From the NCBI GenBank assembly GCA_963971285.1, contig OZ020250.1:21542783-21606782 (forward strand): a stretch of DNA of 64,000 nt. Direction: 5' to 3'. The position numbers and the translations under genes are program-made. Of this stretch, positions 1 through 10,700 are shown piece by piece. This stretch comes from Astropecten irregularis. Lineage: Eukaryota > Echinodermata > Asteroidea > Paxillosida > Astropectinidae. Position 1 is the stretch's first letter, and each line of letters opens with the position of its first letter. A model generated the notes under the pieces. It saw only the letters and a list, made by a program, of their open reading frames with translations, made no database searches and was not told where the DNA came from.

Positions 1-1
1 A

Positions 2-784
2 TACAGACGCAGCCCAAGCAGAGAGCGTCGTAGGCCATCACCAAGGCGACGAAGGAGTCGTACCCCATCACCACGGCGTCGAAAATCCCGATCAGTGAGC
101 CGGACCAGGAGGTAATTGGTTTAACATTTAGTGGCTTGGTTATTTTCATTTACATTGCGTAAAAAGAATCTGATTGTTTCCAGTGAAATTTTAGTTTCAA
201 TTCTTGTTTGATAATTTTGTGTTGATTGAAGGAAAAGGCAAACAGACTTCTCAGCTTAGAATCAATAGACATGTCATTGTTTGAGTCTACACTGTGAAGG
301 GCAAGCCTAATTTGCATAATTCTATCTCCCTGAAGAAGAAATTAATCATAACAATGATTAAGCACCGTACCAGCTGCGATATATGATTCGACTTGGTGAT
401 CTAGTGGTTTGACATCTGCACTAGAAAGCAGGATGTCGTGGGTTCGAATCCCACCTGACCCAGGGCATCATTTTTTGCCCATCTTCGTCGGTGAAGGGCA
501 AGCCTAATTTGCATAATTCTATAATTCCTTTCACTGCTTTTGATTTCTGTCATATCAGACGAAGCAGGAGTCCCATACGTCGGGGTCGCTCTCGCTCACG
601 ATCTCGGGACCGACGACGGAGATCACCGCCCCGCGGTGACAGAAACCGTCGCAACCGTCGTTCCTATTCCCGCTCATCATCGCGGTCAAGCTCCAGCCGA
701 TCCAGGAGCCGGAGTGCCTCCCGCAGGAAAAGCCGATCATACAGCCGCAGCAGCAGCAGAAGCTATTCTAGTTCCAGTGGGTAA
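2..784 (+). CDS. Arginine/serine-rich (SR-type) protein, 3' exons (partial)
   Basis: Two exons of a protein made almost entirely of RS dipeptides are visible, joined as 2-111 and 559-784. The first exon enters the window already open and ends at the donor AG|GTAATT. The second follows acceptor CATATCAG. The intron is phase 2 and the reading frame stays open across it, giving about 110 residues. The first part has R-R-S-P-S repeats. The second runs from RSRSPIRRGRSRSRSRDR to a serine-rich tail (SYSRSSSRS repeats, ending SSSSG). RS domains of this kind occur in nuclear pre-mRNA splicing factors and related proteins, where the serines are phosphorylated by SR kinases. No RRM or other identifying domain lies in the window, so the family member cannot be named. 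The end is ambiguous: a TAA stop lies at 782-784, but GG|GTAAAT at 780/781 could also be a donor. Confidence 0.75.
294..522 (+). mobile_element. tRNA-derived SINE-like insertion flanked by 32-bp direct repeats
   Basis: A 32-bp sequence at 294-325 (starting GTGAAGGGCAAGCC) is repeated exactly at 491-522. Between them is a 165-bp insert whose centre (about 391-463) is tRNA-like. It has an A-box-like TGGTGATCTAGTGG, an anticodon-arm-like CTGC...GCAG, and a perfect T arm GTGGG-TTCGAAT-CCCAC holding a B box. The acceptor-stem halves do not pair, so this is not a functional tRNA gene. The direct repeats look like a target-site duplication, though 32 bp is long for one. The insertion lies in the intron of the SR-type gene. 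Confidence 0.65.
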
Positions 785-1636
785 ATGTAAGCCTAAAAAA
801 AAATGCCTTATTTTCCCTTCATTTTTAAAATAATTTCATTCCTGTTTTGTTGAACATTATGATCGAGTAACAAAACACGAATTGTAGCATTGTGGTGCAC
901 CCAGGTTTTTTATCTGTTCTCAATATCGCTTTTTAAATTTGGCTTCGTGGACGTAAGACAAAGTGACAGTTCAGTCTGTTAGACTAAATTGACATTCGCT
1001 ACAAAAAAGCTGGAGGATATAGAATGCTGATGAACCAGTGTGCATAAAACTAGACTTTATTTGTGATTCTCAATTTGGGTTTTGAATGGTTTATCATGTT
1101 AAAAGTTGTAATCCTAAATTGAAAATAATTTCCACTTTCGAATATTTTATCACATTGTTGCTGTTTTCAATTCTCTTTTAGTCGGAATTAAATATAATAA
1201 CCAGGAACAAGACAACAGAAAAATGTATTGGTATTTTTAAATTGCCTTTTGTATTTTAACCGTACTTACATGTAGACTGCTGTTTCCTGCTATATGTGAA
1301 TCATTGTGAAAAGCTGGGCTAAAAGAAATAATTTTATTTGCACTCATTTTGTGAAAGTTTAAATTCCTTATGGGTTGAATTTTAGATTTTTAATGAATAC
1401 ATGACTGAATGTTGCTGCCGCATTTGAGGAGAAAAAAACAATTTGATGTCAGTTACAGTTAGATTCACTTAGTTTTTTTGTTTTTAATGTAAATTTCTGT
1501 GTACAATGTTTTGTCAAATTGAGTAGATAAATTGTTTCACTTTGTGGGTTTATATATAGGTTTGTCTATGTTAACCATCACATATTAATATAAATTGATG
1601 ATATCCAGCTTGAGTTACCGTTGGATGAGCTGTTGT
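785..1636. other. AT-rich stretch 3' of the SR-type exon
   Basis: No coding exon, RNA gene or repeat was recognised. It probably includes the 3' UTR or a downstream intron of the SR-type gene. No canonical AATAAA is seen close to the TAA at 782-784. Confidence 0.4.
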
Positions 1637-1812
1637 TAGAGAGCTTTCGGTTAGCAGAACGCCGACTTGTAGCAGCTGCGACGTCATCAATCTTTGTGTG
1701 CTAGTGACAAGAATAGTGATCGCACTACACGTCAGGCTAAATGGATAATGTAAGTGTACAGGTAGCTAAATGTATGCGTGTGCACGATCCGTGTGTGACT
1801 GAAAGCTCTCTA
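1637..1812. repeat. Short element bounded by imperfect inverted repeats
   Basis: TAGAGAGCTTTCGG at 1637-1650 is matched by the reverse complement of CTGAAAGCTCTCTA at 1799-1812, with one mismatch in 14. The 176-bp interval has the size of a MITE or of the left end of a larger element that includes the tandem array starting 200 bp further on. No second copy was found in the window, so the assignment is tentative. Confidence 0.35.
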
Positions 1813-2018
1813 TCAATGATGAAATTTGCTTGATTTTGATGGTGTTACTATTCCCAACCAGAAGAAGAGGATTTAGACACAAAATGTCGGCTGTTGAACA
1901 ACGTAGTTTTAGTAATGCACAAGAATTGATTGAATAAACCATACAAGAAAAACGAGCTATTTTTCGATGTAAAAGGGAGTCTTTGTCATAGTGTGATTGC
2001 AATATAAAATATGATTCC
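1813..2018. other. Left flank of the tandem array
   Basis: About 200 bp of single-copy sequence between the inverted-repeat element and the first partial satellite unit. No gene was recognised. Confidence 0.4.
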
Positions 2019-5000
2019 ATGTCAAAAATGGGTGAAAAATTGACCAAAATGGCAAAGGGTACCCCTTCAGAATACCCTAATGGATGTCTACAAGTGAAAG
2101 GAACAACTTGCAAGCATAAAAACAGCAATATTGGTGTCTTAGAAGGCAATATAATTGATTTTACGACATGTCCAAAATGGGTGAAAAATGACAAAAATTG
2201 CAAGGGGTACCCCTTGTCGTTTTTATCAATTTTGGCCCAAAATTGACCTTTTCTTTAAATGATTCAGAATACCCTAATGGATGTCTACAAGTGAAAAGAA
2301 CAACTTGCAAGCATAAAAGCAGCAATATTGGTGTCTAAGAAGGCAATGGAATTGATTTTACGACATGTCAAAAATGGGTGAAAAATGACAAAAATGGCAA
2401 GGGGTACCCCTTGTCGTTTTTATCAATTTTGGCCAAAAATTGACCTTTTCTTTAAATGATCCAGAATACCCTAATGGATGTCTACAAGTGAAAGGAACAA
2501 CTTCCAAGCATAAAAACAGCAATATTGGTGTCTTAGAAGGCAATGGAATTGATTTTATGGCATGTCAAAAATGGGTGAAAAATGACAAAAATGGCAAGGG
2601 GTACCCCTTGTCGTTTTTATCAATTTTGGCCCAAAATTGACCTTTTCTTTAAATGATTCAGAATACCCTAATGGATGTCTACAAGTGAAAGGAACAACTT
2701 CCAAGCATAAAAACAGCAATATTGGTGTCTTAGAAGGCAATGGAATTGATTTTACGACATGTCAAAAATGGGTAAAAAATGACAAAAATGGCAAGGGGTA
2801 CCCCTTGTCGTTTTTATCAATTTTGGCCCAAAATTGACCTTTTCTTTAAATGATCCAGAATACCCTAATGGATGTCTACAAGTGAAAGGAACAACTTGCA
2901 AGCATAAAAACAGCAATATTGGTGTCTTAGAAGGCAATGGAATTGATTTTACGACATGTCAAAAATGGGTGGAAAATGACAAAAATGGCAAGGGGTACGT
3001 ACCCCTTGTCGTTTTTATCAATTTTGGCCCAAAATTGACCTTTTCTTTAAATGATCCAGAATACCCTAATGGATGTCTACAAGTGAAAGGAACAACTTGC
3101 AAGCATAAAAACAGCAATATTGGTGTCTTAGAAGGCAATGGAATTGATTTTACGACATGTCAAAAATGGGTGAAAAATGACAAAAATGGCAAGGGGTACC
3201 CCTTGTCGTTTTTATCAATTTTGGCCCAAAATTGACCTTTTCTTTAAATGATCCAGAATACCCTAATGGATGTCTACAAGTGAAAGGAACAACTTGCAAG
3301 CATAAAAGCAGCAATATTGGTGTCTTAGAAGGCAATGGAATTGATTTTATGGCATGTCAAAAATGGGTGAAAAATGACAAAAATGGCAAGGGGTACCCCT
3401 TGTCGTTTTTATCAATTTTGGCCCAAAATTGACCTTTTCTTTAAATGATTCAGAATACCCTAATGGATGTCTACAAGTGAAAGGAACAACTTCCAAGCAT
3501 AAAAACAGCAATATTGGTGTCTTAGAAGGCAATGGAATTGATTTTACGACATGTCAAAAATGGGTAAAAAATGACAAAAATGGCAAGGGGTACCCCTTGT
3601 CGTTTTTATCAATTTTGGCCCAAAATTGACCTTTTCTTTAAATGATCCAGAATACCCTAATGGATGTCTACAAGTGAAAGGAACAACTTGCAAGCATAAA
3701 AACAGCAATATTGGTGTCTTAGAAGGCAATGGAATTGATTTTACGACATGTCAAAAATGGGTGGAAAATGACAAAAATGGCAAGGGGTACGTACCCCTTG
3801 TCGTTTTTATCAATTTTGGCCCAAAATTGACCTTTTCTTTAAATGATCCAGAATACCCTAATGGATGTCTACAAGTGAAAGGAACAACTTGCAAGCATAA
3901 AAACAGCAATATTGGTGTCTTAGAAGGCAATGGAATTGATTTTACGACATGTCAAAAATGGGTGAAAAATGACAAAAATGGCAAGGGGTACCCCTTGTCG
4001 TTTTTATCAATTTTGGCCCAAAATTGACCTTTTCTTTAAATGATTCAGAATACCCTAATGGATGTCTACAAGTGAAAGGAACAACTTGCAAGCATAAAAG
4101 CAGCAATATTGGTGTCTAAGAAGGCAATGGAATTGATTTTACGACATGTCAAAAATGGGTGAAAAATAACAAAAATGGCAAGGGGTACCCCTTGTCGTTT
4201 TTATCAATTTTGGCCAAAAATTGACCTTTTCTTTAAATGATCCAGAATACCCTAATGGATGTCTACAAGTGAAAGGAACAACTTCCAAGCATAAAAACAG
4301 CAATATTGGTGTCTTAGAAGGCAATGGAATTGATTTTACGACATGTCAAAAATGGGTGAAAAATGACAAAAATGGCAAGGGGTACCCCTTGTCGTTTTTA
4401 TCAATTTTGGCCCAAAATTGACCTTTTCTTTAAATGATTCAGAATACCCTAATGGATGTCTACAAGTGAAAGGAACAACTTCCAAGCATAAAAACAGCAA
4501 TATTGGTGTCTTAGAAGGCAATGGAATTGATTTTACGACATGTCAAAAATGGGTGAAAAATGACAAAAATGGCAAGGGGTACGTACCCCTTGTCGTTTTT
4601 ATCAATTTTGGCCCAAAATTGACCTTTTCTTTAAATGATCCAGAATACCCTAATGGATGTCTACAAGTGAAAGGAACAACTTCCAAGCATAAAAACAGCA
4701 ATATTGGTGTCTTAGAAGGCAATGGAATTGATTTTACGACATGTCAAAAATGGGTGAAAAATGACAAAAATGGCAAGGGGTACCCCTTGTCGTTTTTATC
4801 AATTTTGGCCAAAAATTTACCTTTTCTTTAAATGATTCAGAATACCCTAATGGATGTCTACAAGTGAAAGGAACAACTTGCAAGCATAAAAGCAGCAATA
4901 TTGGTGTCTTAGAAGGCAATGGAATTGATTTTACGACATGTCAAAAATGGGTGGAAAATGACAAAAATGGCAAGGGGTACCCCTTGTCGTTTTTATCAAT

Positions 5001-6365
5001 TTTGGCCCAAAATTGACCTTTTCTTTAAATGATCCAGAATACCCTAATGGATGTCTACAAGTGAAAGGAACAACTTGCAAGCATAAAAACAGCAATATTG
5101 GTGTCTTAGAAGGCAATGGAATTGATTTTACGACATGTCAAAAATGGGTGAAAAATGACAAAAATGGCAAGGGGTACCCCTTGTCGTTTTTATCAATTTT
5201 GGCCCAAAATTGACCTTTTCTTTAAATGATTCAAAATACCCTAATGGATGTCTACAAGTGAAAGGAACAACTTGCAAGCATAAAAACAGCAATATTGGTG
5301 TCTTAGAAGGCAATGGAATTGATTTTACGACATGTCAAAAATGGGTGGAAAATGACAAAAATGGCAAGGGGTACCCCTTGTCGTTTTTATCAATTTTGGC
5401 CCAAAATTGACCTTTTCTTTAAATGATCCAGAATACCCTAATGGATGTCTACAAGTGAAAGGAACAACTTCCAAGCATAAAAACAGCAATATTGGTGTCT
5501 TAGAAGGCAATGGAATTGATTTTACGACATGTCAAAAATGGGTGAAAATTGACAAAAATGGCAAGGGGTACCCCTTGTCGTTTTTATCAATTTTGGCCCA
5601 AAATTGACCTTTTCTTTAAATGATCCAGAATACCCTAATGGATGTCTACAAGTGAAAGGAACAACTTCAAAGCATAAAAACAGCAATATTGGTGTCTAAG
5701 AAGGCAATGGAATTGATTTTACGACATGTCAAAAATGGGTGAAAAATGACAAAAATGGCAAGGGGTACCCCTTGTCGTTTTTATCAATTTTGGCCCAAAA
5801 TTGACCTTTTCTTTAAATGATCCAGAATACCCTAATGGATGTCTACAAGTGAAAGGAACAACTTGCAAGCATAAAAGCAGCAATATTGGTGTCTTAGAAG
5901 GCAATGGAATTGATTTTACGACATGTAAAAAATGGGTGGAAAATGACAAAAATGGCAAGGGGTACCCCTTGTCGTTTTTATCAATTTTGGCCCAAAATTG
6001 ACCTTTTCTTTAAATGATTCAGAATACCCTAATGGATGTCTACAAGTGAAAGGAACAACTTGCAAGCATAAAAACAGCAATATTGGTGTCTAAGAAGGCA
6101 ATGGAATTGATTTTACGACATGTCAAAAATGGGTGAAAAATGACAAAAATGGCAAGGGGTACCCCTTGTCGTTTTTATCAATTTTGGCCAAAAATTTACC
6201 TTTTCTTAAAATGATCCAGAATACCCGAATGGATGTCTACAAGTGAAAGGAACAACTTCCAAGCATAAAAACAGCAATATTGGTGTCTTAGAAGGCAATG
6301 GAATTGATTTTACGACATGTCAAAAATGGGTGAAAATTGACAAAAATTGCAAGGGGTACCCCTTG
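2019..6365. repeat. 197-bp tandem satellite array, 22 palindrome-bearing repeats plus a partial first one
   Basis: Each unit carries the perfect palindrome CAAGGGGTACCCCTTG. It starts at 2201, 2398, 2595, 2792, 2989, 3190, 3387, 3584, 3781, 3982, 4179, 4376, 4573, 4774, 4971, 5168, 5365, 5562, 5759, 5956, 6153 and 6350. Spacing is exactly 197 bp, or 201 bp after the three units (2989, 3781, 4573) where GTAC is duplicated, which gives a 20-bp palindrome. The first unit (about 2019-2200) is about 49 bp short. The array stops inside the last palindrome, at CCCCTTGTAAAA. Units differ by a few point changes only. The palindrome is embedded in an imperfect 48-bp inverted repeat, about 20 of 24 arm positions matching. 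Short open frames run on both strands but shift frame every 197 bp, so they are a by-product of the repeat and not genes. Confidence 0.95.
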
Positions 6366-7179
6366 TAAAATAAATTACATCAAATATACTGCTCTCAATG
6401 TCTTCTTATTTCCTGAATCATATAAAGGTAAAAAATAATAACTTACGAATACAACAAGCAGTTCTCACTGCATTGCACAATATAAGGTCAAATTTGCGTT
6501 CAAAGGTGGTCATAATTTGATGATGCACTGCCCAACCTTCATCCTAAGCACATTTATTTCAACACTTCACCATGTTTTGACTGTGATTCTGTTTAAAAGG
6601 CTGGGTCAGCATTTTATCAATTAGTGTATGCAGTTAATCCTTCATGGATACTTCCATCCATGGTATCAAATGCAAGTGAAATATTTAACGACCCAAAATT
6701 GAGATAGTTGGCCTAGAATTGAGCAATGCATTCATAATTTATAAGCTAATTTGGTAGCTTTTAATAGCCATTAAATCGTTGAAATCTTACATCAAGATTT
6801 AGTTACCAATTTATCAAAAATAATGTAATAATGCATAGCAAACTGAAATGAACAAATTAGCACCATTCAAAAGAACTTTGGAGGAATAAATGAATAAATA
6901 ATGGATATTATGAAAGAGAAGCGAGTACATGAAAGTATTTTGAAAAGGCTGATAACTGTGGTAAAAAATGCTGAAAACTAAATCTGAATCTACACAAAAC
7001 GTTTAACAAAGATCGTCAATAATAATATGAAAGCTGGTGATATAATATGGCAAGACAGGGCAAGAGAATAAGCACACAAATACATCCTATTGACAAATGT
7101 ACTAGTTGATATATATTATGTACAAAAATATTGTAAGTATAAGAAATGCATGCAATAAGCTCATATAACTTAAAATGTG
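6366..7179. other. AT-rich spacer between satellite and CRPPA
   Basis: No coding exon or RNA gene was recognised. TTTATT at 6553-6558 (AATAAA on the minus strand) is a possible but distant polyadenylation signal for CRPPA. Confidence 0.35.
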
Positions 7180-7220
7180 ATCCAAGTCTCTTACCCATAA
7201 ATGGGGTAAGAGACTTGGAT
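7180..7220. repeat. Perfect 17-bp hairpin
   Basis: ATCCAAGTCTCTTACCC (7180-7196) and its exact reverse complement (7204-7220) enclose a 7-base loop. It lies about 490 bp beyond the CRPPA stop codon on the gene's 3' side. It could be a fold-back remnant or a structured element in a long 3' UTR. No second copy was noticed in the window. Confidence 0.8.
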
Positions 7221-7437
7221 GAAGGTAATGACAGTTTGAGTAAATTGAGAGGTTAAAGAAGCAAATGATTCAGTGCCTGTTGGGAAAGACAGATAATGCA
7301 CGGTAAACCCTCTTACCCTCCTGTTAGGCTCAGGACTCTTTGGCAGACCATGGCCATTTCTCAAGATCAAGATCGGCTAGATCATCAATAGAGAAGTACA
7401 GCATTCGAGGCAAATGCAGCAATTCATGAATGTGAAA

Positions 7438-7640
7438 TCAAGTCCTGAAGACCCAGACTCTACCAGTATATGCAGCGGCAGAAGACCTCAAGTCCCTCTC
7501 AGCTCTGAATGCTAGGGTCCTGGACCTGGGACCTGGTTTTACCGAGTCATGTACTCCAACCCTAAGCTGATCTGATATTGGATACATTCTTCCTAAGGCA
7601 AGGGGCCTAATGGGGATTCGAACCCTTACTCTCACCGTTT
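7438..7640 (-). mobile_element. Possible tRNA-derived SINE, minus strand
   Basis: On the minus strand a B-box-like GGGTTCGAATCCCC (around 7611-7626) follows a weak A-box-like stretch, with about 180 bp of unrecognised body. It lies just downstream of the CRPPA stop codon. The B box is good and the rest is weak. Confidence 0.35.
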
Positions 7641-7705
7641 GATGTCAAAGAGGTTCAACCTCAGTATCCCTGTTGGAGATTGAGACGCAGAGGACGGGGA
7701 AGCAT

Positions 7706-10700
7706 CTACTCCTCTTCAGAGATGACAAGAAGCTGGCCGCTCATCAGGGGATTCCGCTCGCATATCACAGAGGTTACCATCTCGCAGGCTCTTGATAACG
7801 TCTGCTGTTCCTAAGAGCAAGGAAGAAAGAGAAAGGAGTGGAATTATTCATCTCAAGAATCAACATTCACGTCCCACCCCTCACCCCAAGACTTAGACTG
7901 CCTCCTGGGTCTCTCGTATCCTTGACGATCACCTGGATAAACTTCCTTCTCATAACCTCAAAAACCTCAAACCTCTGACAACTGACAAGAAATCATCCAT
8001 TTTGTCTCATCTTACCTTATCCGTTATCGTCGTGTAGACAACAAACATCACATACACCTTGTCATCTCTCCCTTGAATGGCTAGTCTTTGCACCAGTCTC
8101 CTATACTGTCCTAGTGTTCCATCGTCACAATCAAGAAGATGGCACATGCACACCAGTAGCCCACCGTGGCCTGATTTGGAGACTAGCATCTCTAAGTACT
8201 GTTGCCCCTTCATGGTTGCTTCCTCCAGTGCAGGTTTTACCTATAAACAAGAAAAAGGACACCAAATTTGAACTTCAGCCACAGTACAGTGCCTCAGGAT
8301 GCACTGTCTTCATAACTCGTTAAGATGTTCTAGAAGGCCCTGTCACTCACCATATGTAAGACCACTGTAGTATGTCCATGCCTAGTGACATCAGGAATTG
8401 CCGATACTATAGATACCTTCAAATGAAAACAACAAACAAATAAAATCAAACAATAAAGCAATTAACTACCAATTTACTTACTTTCCTACATTCAATTATC
8501 AAATGAGGGAAACTGAACGGATTAATTTTAAGTCATTGAAAAGTGAACAAAGAAAAATTGACTCGAGTGGGATTCAAACCAGTGACCTCCGGAATACTGT
8601 ACCAGTGCTCTTAACAACTGAACCATCCAGCCCTATGTTGGTAGTGTCCCTAATAGTCAATTATCTTTGTTCGTTTGGCAGTCAGAAGCCAAACAAATGA
8701 AACTACTCACATGCCGCTATATCCCAAACAAATCCTACAATTTGGACAACAGAAATGTTTCTTTTGAGGTTAAAAAAACTAATATTACTGAGAGAAAAGC
8801 GATACAAACTTTACCTTTAACTTGCAAGATGCAAGAGAGTCGCGTAAAGTTAAGAGAGTCTTGCTAGCTGATGATTCGCTTGGCAGAAGAAAGATCTCTG
8901 AACTGTGGACTGTGAAAACCAGAAACAAAAACAAAGTGTGAAAATGAGAAAAATGAGATCAATTATTGTGGTAAATACTCATTGTAAAATTCAAGAAAAA
9001 TAAACAAAAGCAAGCTAAAAGCAAACACACAAACATAAAATGAAACTGATTTTCTGTTCAGAATATCAATATTATTCCATTTTTTTAGTACGAGGGAATA
9101 GATTAATGGATCCGTATCGTGACTTGTTACCTTTGGCAAGTGATTCTGCTGCAATAATGTCTTTCCTGTACGTGACCTGGAAGTTACAAGAGCAAAGTAA
9201 AAAGTCATATTCAAGAGATAATGTCACATAAAATTAGGTCAAACTGAACAATGTCAGTGCAACAATGCTGTATGTTACAAGTTTCTGGATAGACGACAGC
9301 CTTTTTGCACAAACATTAGTTTTTGATGTGGGGAAGACAATGCTCACACATCTTTATTTTATTGTGACATGGTGATGAACTGTTAGACATTGTTATAAAG
9401 ATTAAGTACAATGCTAATAACTGAAACAGTATACAAGTAGTACGCTTTATGGTATGCCACTCTGCCACATGAATCAGTCTTATTGGGAAGAAAGAAGCCT
9501 CTATAAGGATTGAGGTATGAGCTTGATGCTCTCTTGAGGAGATGACTCATCACTATGGATCCATGTCTTGTTGAGATGGTCCAAGCATACTGACTGGAAT
9601 TCCCAGTTCAACTTCTGGCTTGTCAGACCCACTTATTCAATTCCTCCATTCTCTCTACCGCATTCCTTTCTGATTTGGCTGTTTTGGAATAGATTTAACT
9701 GTACTAATCCTACCTTCCATACGTAGTCTGGTGCCTCAACCAATTTCGCCCTGCATCCAGTATACCTCAAGGCTAGATCCAAGACCTCGGTCCCATGATC
9801 CAAGTCATGTTCAGAAATCTGAAGGGGAAGGGCAAAAATACAAGCAGTCAAATGATTTCCAATCAAGTCACAATTTTGCACTTATGCAAGGAAGTCCTAG
9901 CCAAACAAATATTGCCACAATCCATAATATAATTAGTGGAATAGTAAATGATGCAGGAATGAAGAGCCCACAGCTGACAGCTCCGGGATTTCAAAGCTCA
10001 CCTTTTGGTAGGCGGTGTCCAGTACTGTCCAGCGGAATGCCTGAGGGGTGTGGCTTTCCCTCAACTTTGACCTGACCAATGACTGGACGAGCATGTCCTG
10101 AGAATCAGTCTCAAGTATGGTGGACACAAGAGGTAAGACCGCTCCAGCCACCTAGAGGCAAAGTCCATAATTGGTCAGTTGGTTAGTGGACAAATTAGCA
10201 ATAATTATGAAAGTAAGGTTTACCCTTAATTACATTTCCAAGCACTGTATTTTGACAAACTACTGTATTAAACTAAGCAGACATTTGACGCTACCCAGGT
10301 TGGATATGAACCCCAGCTCCTGATTTTACTGAGCAGGGGCCCTGCCAGCTTGTCAGCCATCTATTGCATTCTAGGATTTAAAGTACAGCTTAGAGCCTAG
10401 ACAATTTCTCATTATACCTGTAAACGAATACACATGCAAAATTCAACAATCGGTTAAGGACATTTTAAAACCCAAAGTCAAAACAACATGATAAAATGCA
10501 ACGAGACTGAATTCTCAATTTATCATAACTTTTATAAATACTTCTGCAATGTCAGTCCTTGTGAAACTGTGGTATTTTGATGCGCTGCTTTAGCACATTC
10601 ATCTAGAATCATTGGGTCTATGTAGGGACTTCTTATTCAAACAAAATCTGAATTGACTGACTAGTACACGTACAGGGCTGGAAATAAGGTTTGGTGGGGG

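Noticed and set aside
391-463. A functional tRNA gene
   Set aside because: The T arm is perfect, but the acceptor-stem halves do not pair and the anticodon loop is irregular. The flanking direct repeats indicate a SINE.
540-833. Alternative 97-codon frame over the SR-type exon
   Set aside because: It overlaps the RS-repeat frame that is continuous with the upstream exon. It is composition-driven.
2019-6365. Series of 61-137-codon open frames on both strands of the satellite
   Set aside because: They repeat with the 197-bp unit, shift frame at each unit, and merge only where the 201-bp unit keeps frame. There is no sign of selection on protein sequence.
2019-6365. CRISPR array
   Set aside because: The units are directly tandem without unique spacers, and the DNA is eukaryotic.
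2019-6365. Retrozyme (hammerhead in the satellite unit)
   Set aside because: Neither strand of the 197-bp unit contains a CTGANGA...GAAA arrangement.
9731-10075. Plus-strand 114-codon open frame
   Set aside because: It lies opposite CRPPA exons 3 and 4 and has no recognisable similarity of its own.
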